DNA of 54,255 bases from Gemella haemolysans. Its GTDB lineage: Bacteria; Bacillota; Bacilli; Staphylococcales; Gemellaceae. The position numbers were made by a program, and so were the translations under genes. The notes under the pieces were generated by a model. The model had not been told where the DNA came from. It searched no databases and saw nothing but the letters and a program-made list of their open reading frames with translations. The stretch is taken from NCBI RefSeq assembly GCF_901873445.1, contig NZ_CABFLN010000004.1, forward strand, positions 1-54,255. The letters are read 5' to 3'. Positions 1 to 8,149 of this stretch are shown in pieces. Numbering within the stretch: the first letter of the stretch is position 1; every line of letters starts with the position of its first letter.

Positions 1-197
1 TGAATTCACAAAGATTAACAATCATGTTTGGGATTTTCTGGGCATTTGGATATGCGATATATACATTGTTTAACTTTATATGGAGTTTAGTACTAAATCA
101 CATGGGATATTCTTCATCAATCATATTCTATTTATTAGGAAGTGTTATCTATATTATTTTTGTTTTTACATTCCCAGAAACAAGACCGAAGAAATAA
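1..197 (+). CDS. C-terminal end of an MFS-type transporter (partial)
   Basis: The frame is open from the left edge (first full codon at base 3) to TAA at 195-197, giving about 64 residues. It reads as two hydrophobic helices (around FGIFWAFGYAIYTLFNFIW and IIFYLLGSVIYIIFVFTF) ending in PETRPKK. A PET(K/R) motif just after the last helix is typical of sugar-porter-like MFS carriers, so a 12-helix permease is likely. The substrate cannot be told from this fragment. A good terminator follows at once. Confidence 0.6.
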   Translation, partial: NSQRLTIMFGIFWAFGYAIYTLFNFIWSLVLNHMGYSSSIIFYLLGSVIYIIFVFTFPETRPKK

Positions 198-202
198 AAA
201 AG

Positions 203-240
203 AAATCTTTAGAGGTAAAAAATATCTCTAAAGATTTTTT
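203..240 (+). terminator. Rho-independent terminator of the transporter gene
   Basis: A 12-bp perfect stem (203-214 pairs with 226-237) has an 11-nt loop and is followed by a T-run. It lies 5 nt after the transporter stop codon. Confidence 0.85.
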
Positions 241-412
241 ATTATAGAAATTATGTTAATTAAAATGTAATTATTATGAATTGATTTTGTAATTTCCATG
301 TTAGTTATATTTTAGTTAGAAAAAATATAATGTATAGTAATGCAAAGTAGTAGGGAATATATTAATTATATGGTATATTATCCTTAAAAGTATAAAAAAA
401 AGGAGTAATAAT

Positions 413-895
413 ATGAGTAAAATAAAGAAAACAGCTCTAATAGGAGTAGTAGGAGCATCTGCTTTGACTGCAGGATATTATACGTTTGTAAAACCTAATA
501 CACAAACCTTAAATACGACTTCTATACCACAAAATACAAATCAAGATATAAAGAAAAAAGAGAATAATAAAACGAGAACTGCAAGTAATACACCAGCGGT
601 ACAAAAAGAAGCTGTAACTTATAAAGATGGTACTTATACTGGAGCAGTAACAAAAACAAATAAAGGTGATTTCCAAGTAAGTGTTGTTGTTCAAAATGGG
701 AAAATTTCTAATGTTAATGTACTTCTTCAACCGAATGAAGAGTTTTCACAAAGTATTAATAAAATAGCTTTACCTAAGTATGTTGAAGAAGCGATAGAAG
801 CACAGAGTAGTGATATTGCATTAGTATCAGGAGCGTCTGAAACTTTTGAAGGATTCAAAGGTTCATTACAAGATGCATTAAATAAGGCTAAATAA
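413..895 (+). CDS. Surface-anchored FMN-binding domain protein
   Basis: 160 aa. The N-terminus (residues 5-26) is one hydrophobic signal-anchor with no lipobox. A Thr/Asn/Lys-rich linker (28-65) leads to an FMN_bind domain starting at YKDGTYTGAV. The C-terminal motif SGASET (139-144) matches the SGA(T/S)xT flavinylation site, so FMN is probably linked covalently to Thr144. Such proteins relay electrons outside the membrane. The RBS aaaggag lies 7 nt before the ATG, and a possible -10 tataat is at 326-331. The next gene is an FMN transferase 1 nt downstream and the third is a NOX-like reductase, which together form a self-contained redox module. The terminal acceptor is unknown. Confidence 0.85.
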   Translation: MSKIKKTALIGVVGASALTAGYYTFVKPNTQTLNTTSIPQNTNQDIKKKENNKTRTASNTPAVQKEAVTYKDGTYTGAVTKTNKGDFQVSVVVQNGKISNVNVLLQPNEEFSQSINKIALPKYVEEAIEAQSSDIALVSGASETFEGFKGSLQDALNKAK

Positions 896-896
896 G

Positions 897-1685
897 ATGG
901 TTAAGTATAAAACTTATGTTTTAAAAAGAATGAATATGCCTTTTACAATTGCTTTTGTAAAGAATAATTTTGATGAAACTTTAATAGAGGCATTGAATCA
1001 AGTTATCGATGAGATTGATAAATATTTGAAAAAAGTAGAAGAAAAGTTTTCACCATTTCTGCCTGATAGTTTGGTTAGTAGGCATACAGATTTAGGTGAA
1101 GTTTTACAAGAAAATTTTTTTGATTTAGAATATCAAGAAGTTTACAGTCGTTCAATTTTAGCTAAAAAAGAGACACGAGGCTTATTTAATCCATTTTTTG
1201 AAGGAAAATATAATCCGACAGGATTTGTTAAAGGTTGGGCTATAGAAAATGCTTTTATAAAATATTTAAAGCCCCTTATTGATAATAATATAATAGAAGC
1301 AGGCGCAATTAATGGAGCTGGAGATATGCAAGTGGGAACTAATACTGAAAGTGATTTTTATTGGGAAATAGGAATAGAAAATCCTGAAGATAGAGAGAAA
1401 ATAATAGCTAGATACAGCATAAAAAATGGAGCGTTGGCAACATCGGGGATTAATAAAAAAGGACAGCATATTAAAAGTGAGAATGATATTGAGCATATCC
1501 AAGTTACAGTTATTGGAAGATACTTATCAGATGTAGATGTAATGGCAACAGTGGGTATAGTATCTAATAAAAATGTTTGGAGTGAAATTGTAGAAAAAAA
1601 TAAGTTATCTGGAATTTTATTAACAAAAGAAGGAATTAAAAGAGTTTTTGAGGAAGGAAAAATAATAGATGTTGAGAGAACATAA
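897..1685 (+). CDS. ApbE-family FAD:protein FMN transferase
   Basis: 262 aa. ApbE enzymes move FMN from FAD onto a Ser/Thr of FMN_bind proteins; the substrate here is presumably the preceding gene product. Family landmarks are NPTGFVKGWAIENA (about 103-116), the GAGD motif (about 139-142, in place of the usual GGD), ALATSG (around 180) and the metal-loop segment SDVDVMATVG near residue 220. It is shorter than the usual 300-350 aa and has no signal peptide or lipobox, unlike most ApbE proteins, so it looks cytoplasmic. The start is 1 nt after the previous stop with a weak RBS, suggesting translational coupling. Confidence 0.85.
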   Translation: MVKYKTYVLKRMNMPFTIAFVKNNFDETLIEALNQVIDEIDKYLKKVEEKFSPFLPDSLVSRHTDLGEVLQENFFDLEYQEVYSRSILAKKETRGLFNPFFEGKYNPTGFVKGWAIENAFIKYLKPLIDNNIIEAGAINGAGDMQVGTNTESDFYWEIGIENPEDREKIIARYSIKNGALATSGINKKGQHIKSENDIEHIQVTVIGRYLSDVDVMATVGIVSNKNVWSEIVEKNKLSGILLTKEGIKRVFEEGKIIDVERT

Positions 1686-2952
1686 ATTCATATTTAATAT
1701 GACTTGGTTAATAGTATTATTAACGATACCATTACCATTGATAATAACAGTAGGAAATGCTTTACCTGAAGTATATGGAAGCAGGGTATTAGCGATTAAT
1801 TTAGGAGTATTTGCATATTCATGGATGCTTTCAGCAATATTCCTGTCAACTCAACCTAAATGGTTAGACAGAATAATAGGTTTACCTGATATGTATATAA
1901 TTCATGGAGTAACAGCTATTTTTGCTGTGATCTTTATGTATTTACACGATCAACTTTTAAAATCGTCAGGACTTATAAAATTCACTGGTGAATGGTCAAT
2001 GAACATATTTATCGCAATAGTTGCGTATTCTCTTGTTTTCATGGCTGGGTGGTTAACTTCAAGAATTAGTATTTTGATGACAATAAAGAAAATGTTAGAA
2101 AAAATTTTTAAACATGAATTATCTATGTGGATACATAGGCTTAATTTAGTAGCTGCGTTATTAGCTTTCTTACATATTATCTTGATACCATATATTAGAA
2201 GTATAGTTCCATTTACTATTTTAGTTATTATATATACTCTTGTAGCATTTGGAGCATATGGGTACTATGCGTATAACAAATACTTAAATATTCAAGTTGG
2301 AATTTTAAAAAATGTAAGAAAAGTAGATGCTAATATTACCGAATTAACAATAACTACTAGTAAAGCTATATTGAGAAAAATAGAAGCGGGAGATTTTGCA
2401 TTTATTTCTTTCCCTAATGTAAAAGGAATGAAAGAACCGCATCCATTTTCTATTTTAAATATCCCAGAACGTGATGGGTATGTTCAAATGTCGATAGAAG
2501 GAGTAGGAGATTTCACGAAAAATCTATCTAATATAGAAGTTGGAGAAAAAGTTAATTTAACTAGAGGGTATGGAGTTCTAAGTTCAATGATAGAAAAATC
2601 TGATAAGAATGAAAAATTTGTTCTTATTGGAGGAGGAATTGGTGTCGTTCCTTTATTAGGTTTAGCAGATAAGTTTAATAATAAAGATATTACATTTTTA
2701 TACACTGTAAAAAAAGATAAGAAATTATTATATCAAGAAAAATTTGAATTGTGGAATGAAAGAAGTAATTTTAAATCATATTGTCAAAATGGAAGATTTA
2801 CATCAGATCAATTAAGTAAATATTTACCAATCGGTGATGAATATAATTATATTATTGCAGGCCCAATGGTGATGAATATTTTATATGAAAAACTATTAAA
2901 AGAAAAAGGGATAGGAAAAAATAGAATATTTTATGAAGGATTTAATTTCTAA
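1669..2952 (+). CDS. NOX/ferric-reductase-like transmembrane flavocytochrome
   Basis: 427 aa. The N-terminal half holds about six transmembrane helices with two histidine pairs, H79-x13-H93 and H156-x12-H169, the bis-heme signature of the ferric reductase/NADPH oxidase superfamily. The C-terminal half is a cytoplasmic dehydrogenase: HPFSI (258-262) is the FAD-binding motif, GGGIGVVP (321-328) the nicotinamide-binding loop, and the chain ends in YEGFNF with a terminal aromatic as in NOX enzymes. It should pass electrons from NAD(P)H through FAD and two hemes to the outer face. The ATG lies inside apbE (17-nt overlap) with aggaagg at 1651-1657. The acceptor could be the FMN protein, oxygen or ferric iron. 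Confidence 0.85.
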   Translation: MLREHKFIFNMTWLIVLLTIPLPLIITVGNALPEVYGSRVLAINLGVFAYSWMLSAIFLSTQPKWLDRIIGLPDMYIIHGVTAIFAVIFMYLHDQLLKSSGLIKFTGEWSMNIFIAIVAYSLVFMAGWLTSRISILMTIKKMLEKIFKHELSMWIHRLNLVAALLAFLHIILIPYIRSIVPFTILVIIYTLVAFGAYGYYAYNKYLNIQVGILKNVRKVDANITELTITTSKAILRKIEAGDFAFISFPNVKGMKEPHPFSILNIPERDGYVQMSIEGVGDFTKNLSNIEVGEKVNLTRGYGVLSSMIEKSDKNEKFVLIGGGIGVVPLLGLADKFNNKDITFLYTVKKDKKLLYQEKFELWNERSNFKSYCQNGRFTSDQLSKYLPIGDEYNYIIAGPMVMNILYEKLLKEKGIGKNRIFYEGFNF

Positions 2953-2974
2953 AGTAGAAGTTCTAAAAGATAGT

Positions 2975-3010
2975 GGGAGTGACTCAGAAATCGATTTTTG
3001 AGTCACTCCC
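2975..3010. terminator. Bidirectional hairpin terminator / short repeat copy
   Basis: A perfect 12-bp stem, gggagtgactca (2975-2986) with tgagtcactccc (2999-3010), sits between the converging NOX-like gene and pbp1A. The same stem closes the longer intergenic repeats at 35540-35683 and 50110-50254. Confidence 0.75.
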
Positions 3011-3022
3011 ATTCTTTTAACT

Positions 3023-5209
3023 TTATCGTCTGCGATTATTTTGATTGGTACGAGTTGAGTTACTTATATTTGATCTAGAGTTTGTTTCTGATGAAGAAGA
3101 GGTATTAGCAGAAGATTGGCTTGTAGTTCGAGAAGTAGTTGAATTAGTTAATGAATTGAATACTTGAGTTAATGCTGAGCGATTTTCACGTTGTTTTTGA
3201 GCTAATGCAGCTTGATAAACAGCATCGCGATCACTGCCAGCATACATGTAATCAGTTTCTTTATTTCTTTCTTTAGTGTATTCAACTCCGTTTTTAGTCT
3301 CTATTCCAGCAGGTTTTTCAAATGCAGCGGGAACCTTGTTATCTGAAGCTTTTTTTAGAACATTAGCCATTATAACTTGGGTTGTTTTTGCTTGATTATA
3401 GGATAATGCTTTGGCGGCTGAGTCTACTACATCAGCGCCTTGCCAGACTGCAACAGTATAATCGGTTGTATAACCGATCATCCAACTATCTTTAGTTGAA
3501 TTTACAACATCAATACCGTAGTTATAATAAGCAGAATCATCAAAGGTACTTGAACCAGATTTACCAGCCATCTCAAAGTTAGGGATTTTACCGTCAGGGG
3601 AAGTCCCATTATTAGTTAAAACACCTTTTAAGACATTCGTCATAAGATAAGCTGTTTCTTCTGACATTGCTTTCACAGGTTCAGATTTAATGTTTACTAA
3701 TTCTTTACCATTAGGATTGAATACTTTTACAATAGTTGATGGTTTGTTATAGTAGCCTTTATTACCGAATGAAGCGAAGGCTCCAGCCATTTGTAAAGTT
3801 GAAACTCCATCAACATTACCACCGATTGCTGTTGTAGGTTCATCTTTAGTAACTGGAATTCCTAATCTTTCAGCGAAGAGTTTAGCTCGCTCATATCCGA
3901 CAGATTCGAAGGCTCGTACTGCAGGAATGTTGTAAGACCAAGCTACCGCACGAGTCATAGGTACTGTTCCATGATAAATTCTATCCCAGTTTTGAATATA
4001 AAAATCAGTTCCGGCTATTTTATATGGTGTATCAGAAAATGTTGTTTGTGGATCCCATCCATAATATTCTATACCTGGCGCATAATCAATTAGAGGTTTA
4101 ATCGAAGAACCAGGTTGTACTCTAGCATCAACAGCATAGTTATAGCCACCAGCTTTATAATTTTTCCCTCCACCAATAGCTTCAATAAGTCCAGTCTTAG
4201 TATCAAGAACAGAAATAGCAGCTTGAGATGCATGCGGTGTCATTGGATAAGATTGATTGTCTAACATATCTTGGACATACATTTGCAATTCAGGATTTAA
4301 GTTAGTATAAACTTTTAATCCCATAGATAGTGGATCTTTAACATTTTCAAAGCTTTTATTTTCTTTTAATTCTTTTGTAATTTGATCTATGTAAGCAGCA
4401 AACTTAGGATTATAAGTATGTTGATTAGCTCTTTCTTCTTTTGTCTTACTTACAATACCTTCAGTAATTGGAGTATTAACCGCATTATTATATTCATCTT
4501 CTGAAATTTTCCCATTACTTAAAAGTGCATATAACACTGTATCACGGCGTTCTTTAGCTTGTTCAGGATAATCATAAGGATTATATAATATTGGCTGTTG
4601 AGGAATCCCCGTTAAAAGAGCGACTTGAGGTAAAGTTAATTGATCTAATTCTTTGTTATAGAAATATTTAGCAGCTGTTTTTACCCCATATTGACCATCA
4701 GAGTAGTATATTTTGTTCATATACATTTCCAGTATGTCTTTTTTAGAAAATTTATTCTCTAGTTTTAGAGATAAGTATGCCTCTTGAATTTTACGTTGTA
4801 ATGATTTATCTGACGTAAGTAATGAATTTTTTACTACTTGCTGTGTTATTGTACTGGCACCTTGTTGAGCAGAATTAGAACGTATGTTAATAAGAACTGC
4901 TTTAATAAGACGAATAGGATCAATCCCAAGGTGAGAATAGAATCTTGTATCCTCTGTTGAAAGAACTGCATCAGTTATATTTTTAGGAATATCTTCTAAT
5001 GATACATATTCTCTTTTTTCAGCTCCAACAGTAGCGATTAAATTAAGATTTTTATCATAAATTTCTGATGATAAAGGATCTTGTAAGTTAGCCTGAGTAA
5101 TATCAGGAACATCTCTTAATTCACGTGCAAATAGTATCATAACAACAAAGAATAATACTAAGCAGATAGAAAAAAAGATTGAACTTATATATTTAAATAA
5201 AGTTTTCAT
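3023..5209 (-). CDS. pbp1A: Class A penicillin-binding protein (PBP1A type)
   Basis: 728 aa bifunctional peptidoglycan glycosyltransferase/transpeptidase. A short cytoplasmic tail and one transmembrane helix (about 8-28) precede the GT51 domain, with catalytic Glu86 in EDTRFYSHLG and the STITQQVVKN motif at 119-128. The transpeptidase has S368-S-I-K371, S425-Y-N427 and K550-S-G552. The last 60 residues are a low-complexity Ser/Thr/Asn tail ending in NNRRR, probably a wall-spanning tail. It lies 6 nt downstream of recU, the classic Firmicutes recU–ponA operon linking division-site wall synthesis with chromosome processing. The RBS is poor, so coupling to recU is likely. Confidence 0.95.
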   Translation of the reverse strand: MKTLFKYISSIFFSICLVLFFVVMILFARELRDVPDITQANLQDPLSSEIYDKNLNLIATVGAEKREYVSLEDIPKNITDAVLSTEDTRFYSHLGIDPIRLIKAVLINIRSNSAQQGASTITQQVVKNSLLTSDKSLQRKIQEAYLSLKLENKFSKKDILEMYMNKIYYSDGQYGVKTAAKYFYNKELDQLTLPQVALLTGIPQQPILYNPYDYPEQAKERRDTVLYALLSNGKISEDEYNNAVNTPITEGIVSKTKEERANQHTYNPKFAAYIDQITKELKENKSFENVKDPLSMGLKVYTNLNPELQMYVQDMLDNQSYPMTPHASQAAISVLDTKTGLIEAIGGGKNYKAGGYNYAVDARVQPGSSIKPLIDYAPGIEYYGWDPQTTFSDTPYKIAGTDFYIQNWDRIYHGTVPMTRAVAWSYNIPAVRAFESVGYERAKLFAERLGIPVTKDEPTTAIGGNVDGVSTLQMAGAFASFGNKGYYNKPSTIVKVFNPNGKELVNIKSEPVKAMSEETAYLMTNVLKGVLTNNGTSPDGKIPNFEMAGKSGSSTFDDSAYYNYGIDVVNSTKDSWMIGYTTDYTVAVWQGADVVDSAAKALSYNQAKTTQVIMANVLKKASDNKVPAAFEKPAGIETKNGVEYTKERNKETDYMYAGSDRDAVYQAALAQKQRENRSALTQVFNSLTNSTTSRTTSQSSANTSSSSETNSRSNISNSTRTNQNNRRR

Positions 5210-5215
5210 CTGTTA

Positions 5216-5791
5216 TTAAAACTCACTTTCATTATTTTTTATAATATTTAAATAATCTAATCTTATTTTGTAGTTGAACGATAATTCAAATGCCGATTCT
5301 TCAAATTCACTAAGTTTTATTGATTTTCTTCCTCCGCTATTAGCTCGATTATGAAAGAATATAAAATTTTTGAAAGGTAAAATAAAGGTTCTATCTATTT
5401 TTTTAAAACGAACTATGATAAAAGTTATTCCACCGTGATTTAAAATTTTTTGCATGTGTTTTATCTGATGATCATGGATATTATTTAGAGAAAATGATGT
5501 GGCTGAATTAGTTTCTTTAGCCTCAAAATCAATATATTTTCCATTCCAAAGACCGTTGTAATCCGTAGTAGAAGGTGTTTTATAGAATGCTTTGGTAATC
5601 ATAGCGCTTGATCTACTAGGATAATTAACTTCAACAATTTGAATAGGAATTGGCTTTTTATGAATGACGGCTATGTCATTATTTAAATAATATTTATTCG
5701 CGAAATTTATGTCTTCTTCAAGTTCCATACCTCGATTAGAATATTTAGTTTTTTGAATAAAATTACCTTTTTTATTAGGATAATTAAACAT
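5216..5791 (-). CDS. recU: Holliday junction resolvase RecU
   Basis: 191 aa from the ATG at 5791. An in-frame ATG at 5803 exists, but the ggaggg Shine-Dalgarno falls between the two, so the inner one is the start; this also gives the MFNYPNKK opening that resembles MIRYPNGK of Bacillus RecU. The nuclease core shows TTDYNG (75-80) and YIDFEAKET (86-94), supplying the acidic residues and lysine of the metal-dependent active site. SNRGMELEEDI (18-28) and NDIAVIHKKP (38-47) are family blocks. It cuts four-way junctions in recombination and chromosome segregation. A -10 TATAAT on this strand sits at 5821-5826. Confidence 0.95.
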   Translation of the reverse strand: MFNYPNKKGNFIQKTKYSNRGMELEEDINFANKYYLNNDIAVIHKKPIPIQIVEVNYPSRSSAMITKAFYKTPSTTDYNGLWNGKYIDFEAKETNSATSFSLNNIHDHQIKHMQKILNHGGITFIIVRFKKIDRTFILPFKNFIFFHNRANSGGRKSIKLSEFEESAFELSFNYKIRLDYLNIIKNNESEF

Positions 5792-6198
5792 ATATCCCTC
5801 CATAAATAATTATCTTATTTATTATACTATATTATTGAAAAAAATTAAATTACTAACAACTAAAAATATGATATTTTTGAAAAAATCTTGAAAAAGAAAT
5901 AACATAAGATAAAGATTAAGAAGTGTTGATAAATTAATAATAATGAAAATCGCTATTAGTGTAGTAAAAAAGTTATATAACAGTATTAAATTTATGAGTA
6001 AGTATTTAATAAAAAATTACAATAGAAAGCGAAAACAACAATAATTATGGTTTTAAACGCAATATTTTAAAATTAATAACAAAATATTATGGATAAGTAA
6101 TACAGTAATATATTTATAAAAAAGTGAAATTATTTGAAAAAAATCATAAGTTTTGTGGTATAATATAAGTGATTTTAAAAATGAGAGGTGGTATTGTT
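5792..6198. other. Divergent intergenic region between recU and proS
   Basis: About 400 bases of very AT-rich DNA with no credible ORF; the longest reading frames are about 15 codons without an RBS. It holds the recU -10 (5821-5826, minus) and the proS promoter near its right end. No T-box leader is visible before proS: I found neither the conserved GGTGG-ACC antiterminator core nor a terminator hairpin. Confidence 0.6.
6134..6164 (+). promoter_or_regulatory. proS promoter with extended -10
   Basis: TGGTATAAT (6156-6164) is a TGn extended -10. A weak -35 ttgaaa (6134-6139) is 19 nt upstream. The transcript would start near 6171, about 28 nt before the proS start codon. Confidence 0.6.
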
Positions 6199-7899
6199 AT
6201 GAGACAATCAAGAACATTTATTCCAACAACAAGAGAAGTACCATCCTCTGCAGAAGCAACAAGTCACAAGTTGCTTATTAGAGCGGGGATGGTGAAGCAG
6301 GTATCTGCAGGAGTTTATACTCATCTTCCCTTAGCTACTAAAGTAATTCAAAAAATTGAAAAAGTTATAAGAGAAGAACACGAAAAAATTGGTGCTGTAG
6401 AATTATTAATGCCAATTTTACAATCAGATGAATATTGGAAAAAATCTGGTCGATGGAACAAAATGGGAGACGAGTTAATTCGTGTTACAGATAGAAAAAA
6501 TGCAGGATATGCATTAAGTCCAACTGCTGAAGAAATTATATGTCAAACAGTTAGTAACATGGTAACTTCATATAAACAACTTCCAGTAAACTTATACCAA
6601 ATTCAAACTAAATTCCGTGATGAAATTCGTCCACGTTTAGGTTTATTACGTTGTAAAGAGTTCATCATGAAAGATGGTTATTCTTTCCACGATACACCAG
6701 AATCTTTAAGAGAAACTTATAAAGATTATTATCAAGCCTATAGTAATATTTTTGATAGATTTGAACTTAAATATCGTGCGGTAAAAGCTGACTCTGGAAA
6801 TATCGGAGGAAGCTATACTCATGAGTTCCAAGCTTTAGCAGAAGTTGGAGAAGATACTATTGTGTATACTGAAGAGAGTGATTACGCAGCAAATATTGAA
6901 ACTGCAGCCGTAGTTGAACAAAACTACACTATGCCTACAGGTTTTGAGAAAAAAGAGCGTAGTTTATTAGAAACTCCAAATCAACAAACTATCGATGAAA
7001 TCGCTGCATACTGTGGTGTTGAAGTAAACCGTGCTATGAAAGCATTAGCTTTAAAAGCTGATGGAGAATTCTATTTAGTTCTTATGCGTGGTAACGATCA
7101 ACTTAATGATATTAAATTCATGAAAGCTACAGGAACTTCTGAAGTAGAAATGGCAACTGAGCAAGAAATTGAAGAAGTTATGGGAAGTGTAGTAGGTTAC
7201 ATGGGACCATTTGGCATTAAAAACTGTAAAGTAATCGGTGATAATGCTATTAAATACATGTACAACCACAGCTGTGGAGCTAACAAAAAAGGATTCCATT
7301 ACATTAATGTAAATCCAGGGGATTATGAAATCGATGCTCACTACGACCTTCGTATGATTGAAGAAGGAGATTTAGCTGAAGACTTATCAGGACCAGTTAA
7401 ATTCGCTAAAGGTATCGAAGTAGGACAAGTGTTCGAACTTGGTAAAGGATACTCAGAATCTATGGACATTACTTACCTAGATGCTAATGGTCGTGCAAAT
7501 CACTTCTATATGGGATGTTATGGAATTGGGGTAACACGTGTTATTTCAGCAATCATTGAACAACATAGTGATGACAAAGGAATTATCTGGCCTAAAGAAG
7601 TAGCTCCATATCAAGTTCACTTAGTATGTGTAGATGTTAAGAAAGAAGAACAAGTAAAACTTAGTGAAGAATTATACGCTAAGTTAACGGCTGCTGGATA
7701 TGAAGTACTTTATGATGATAGAGCAGAACGTGCTGGAGTTAAATTTAACGATGCGGATTTAATCGGTATTCCATTACAAGTAGTTGTAGGTAAAAAAGCT
7801 GGAGAAGGAATCGTGGAAGTTAAAGAAAGAAAAACTTTAGAAAAAGTTGATACAGAAGTTGCTGATGTATTAGCTAAAGTAGAATCATTCTACAAATAA
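6199..7899 (+). CDS. proS: Prolyl-tRNA synthetase (bacterial type)
   Basis: 566 aa class II synthetase that charges tRNA-Pro. The start is the ATG at 6199: the RBS agaggtgg (6184-6191) lies just upstream, and the product opens MRQSRTFIPTTREVPSSAEA, like Bacillus ProS. Upstream in-frame GTG/ATG codons sit on or before the RBS. Motif 2 is visible as FRDEIRPRLGLLRCKEF, followed by the long INS editing insertion of bacterial ProRS, motif 3 around GCYGIGVTRV, and the C-terminal anticodon-binding domain. polC follows, as in many Bacilli, but rseP, often upstream, is absent here. Confidence 0.97.
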   Translation: MRQSRTFIPTTREVPSSAEATSHKLLIRAGMVKQVSAGVYTHLPLATKVIQKIEKVIREEHEKIGAVELLMPILQSDEYWKKSGRWNKMGDELIRVTDRKNAGYALSPTAEEIICQTVSNMVTSYKQLPVNLYQIQTKFRDEIRPRLGLLRCKEFIMKDGYSFHDTPESLRETYKDYYQAYSNIFDRFELKYRAVKADSGNIGGSYTHEFQALAEVGEDTIVYTEESDYAANIETAAVVEQNYTMPTGFEKKERSLLETPNQQTIDEIAAYCGVEVNRAMKALALKADGEFYLVLMRGNDQLNDIKFMKATGTSEVEMATEQEIEEVMGSVVGYMGPFGIKNCKVIGDNAIKYMYNHSCGANKKGFHYINVNPGDYEIDAHYDLRMIEEGDLAEDLSGPVKFAKGIEVGQVFELGKGYSESMDITYLDANGRANHFYMGCYGIGVTRVISAIIEQHSDDKGIIWPKEVAPYQVHLVCVDVKKEEQVKLSEELYAKLTAAGYEVLYDDRAERAGVKFNDADLIGIPLQVVVGKKAGEGIVEVKERKTLEKVDTEVADVLAKVESFYK

Positions 7900-7919
7900 T
7901 AAGAAAAAGTTAAAATAGT

Positions 7920-7985
7920 AAATACCAATTAAAAATAAATAGTTAATAGAAAATAACCATTTGTTTTTAGTTGGTATTTTTAGTA
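7920..7985 (+). terminator. Terminator after proS
   Basis: aaataccaa (7920-7928) pairs with ttggtattt (7971-7979), extended by flanking A/T pairs and followed by tttagtat. A second AT-rich hairpin (8051-8059 with 8074-8082) followed by a T-run lies further down, before polC. Confidence 0.55.
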
Positions 7986-8149
7986 TAATTTAAATAAGTG
8001 TAAAATTATATTGTATTGATAATTTATAATAATTTATTATTGAAAAGCTAATTCATTTTGTTAAATTAGAAATAAAATGAATGGATTTTTTTCGTTTAGT
8101 CGATAATTATTATAATAATTTGTCGATTTAGTAAACTATAGGAGGAAGC

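Noticed and set aside
5804..6198. T-box riboswitch before proS (and before trpS)
   Set aside because: Neither leader contains the conserved antiterminator core or a terminator hairpin, and both transcripts appear to have short leaders.
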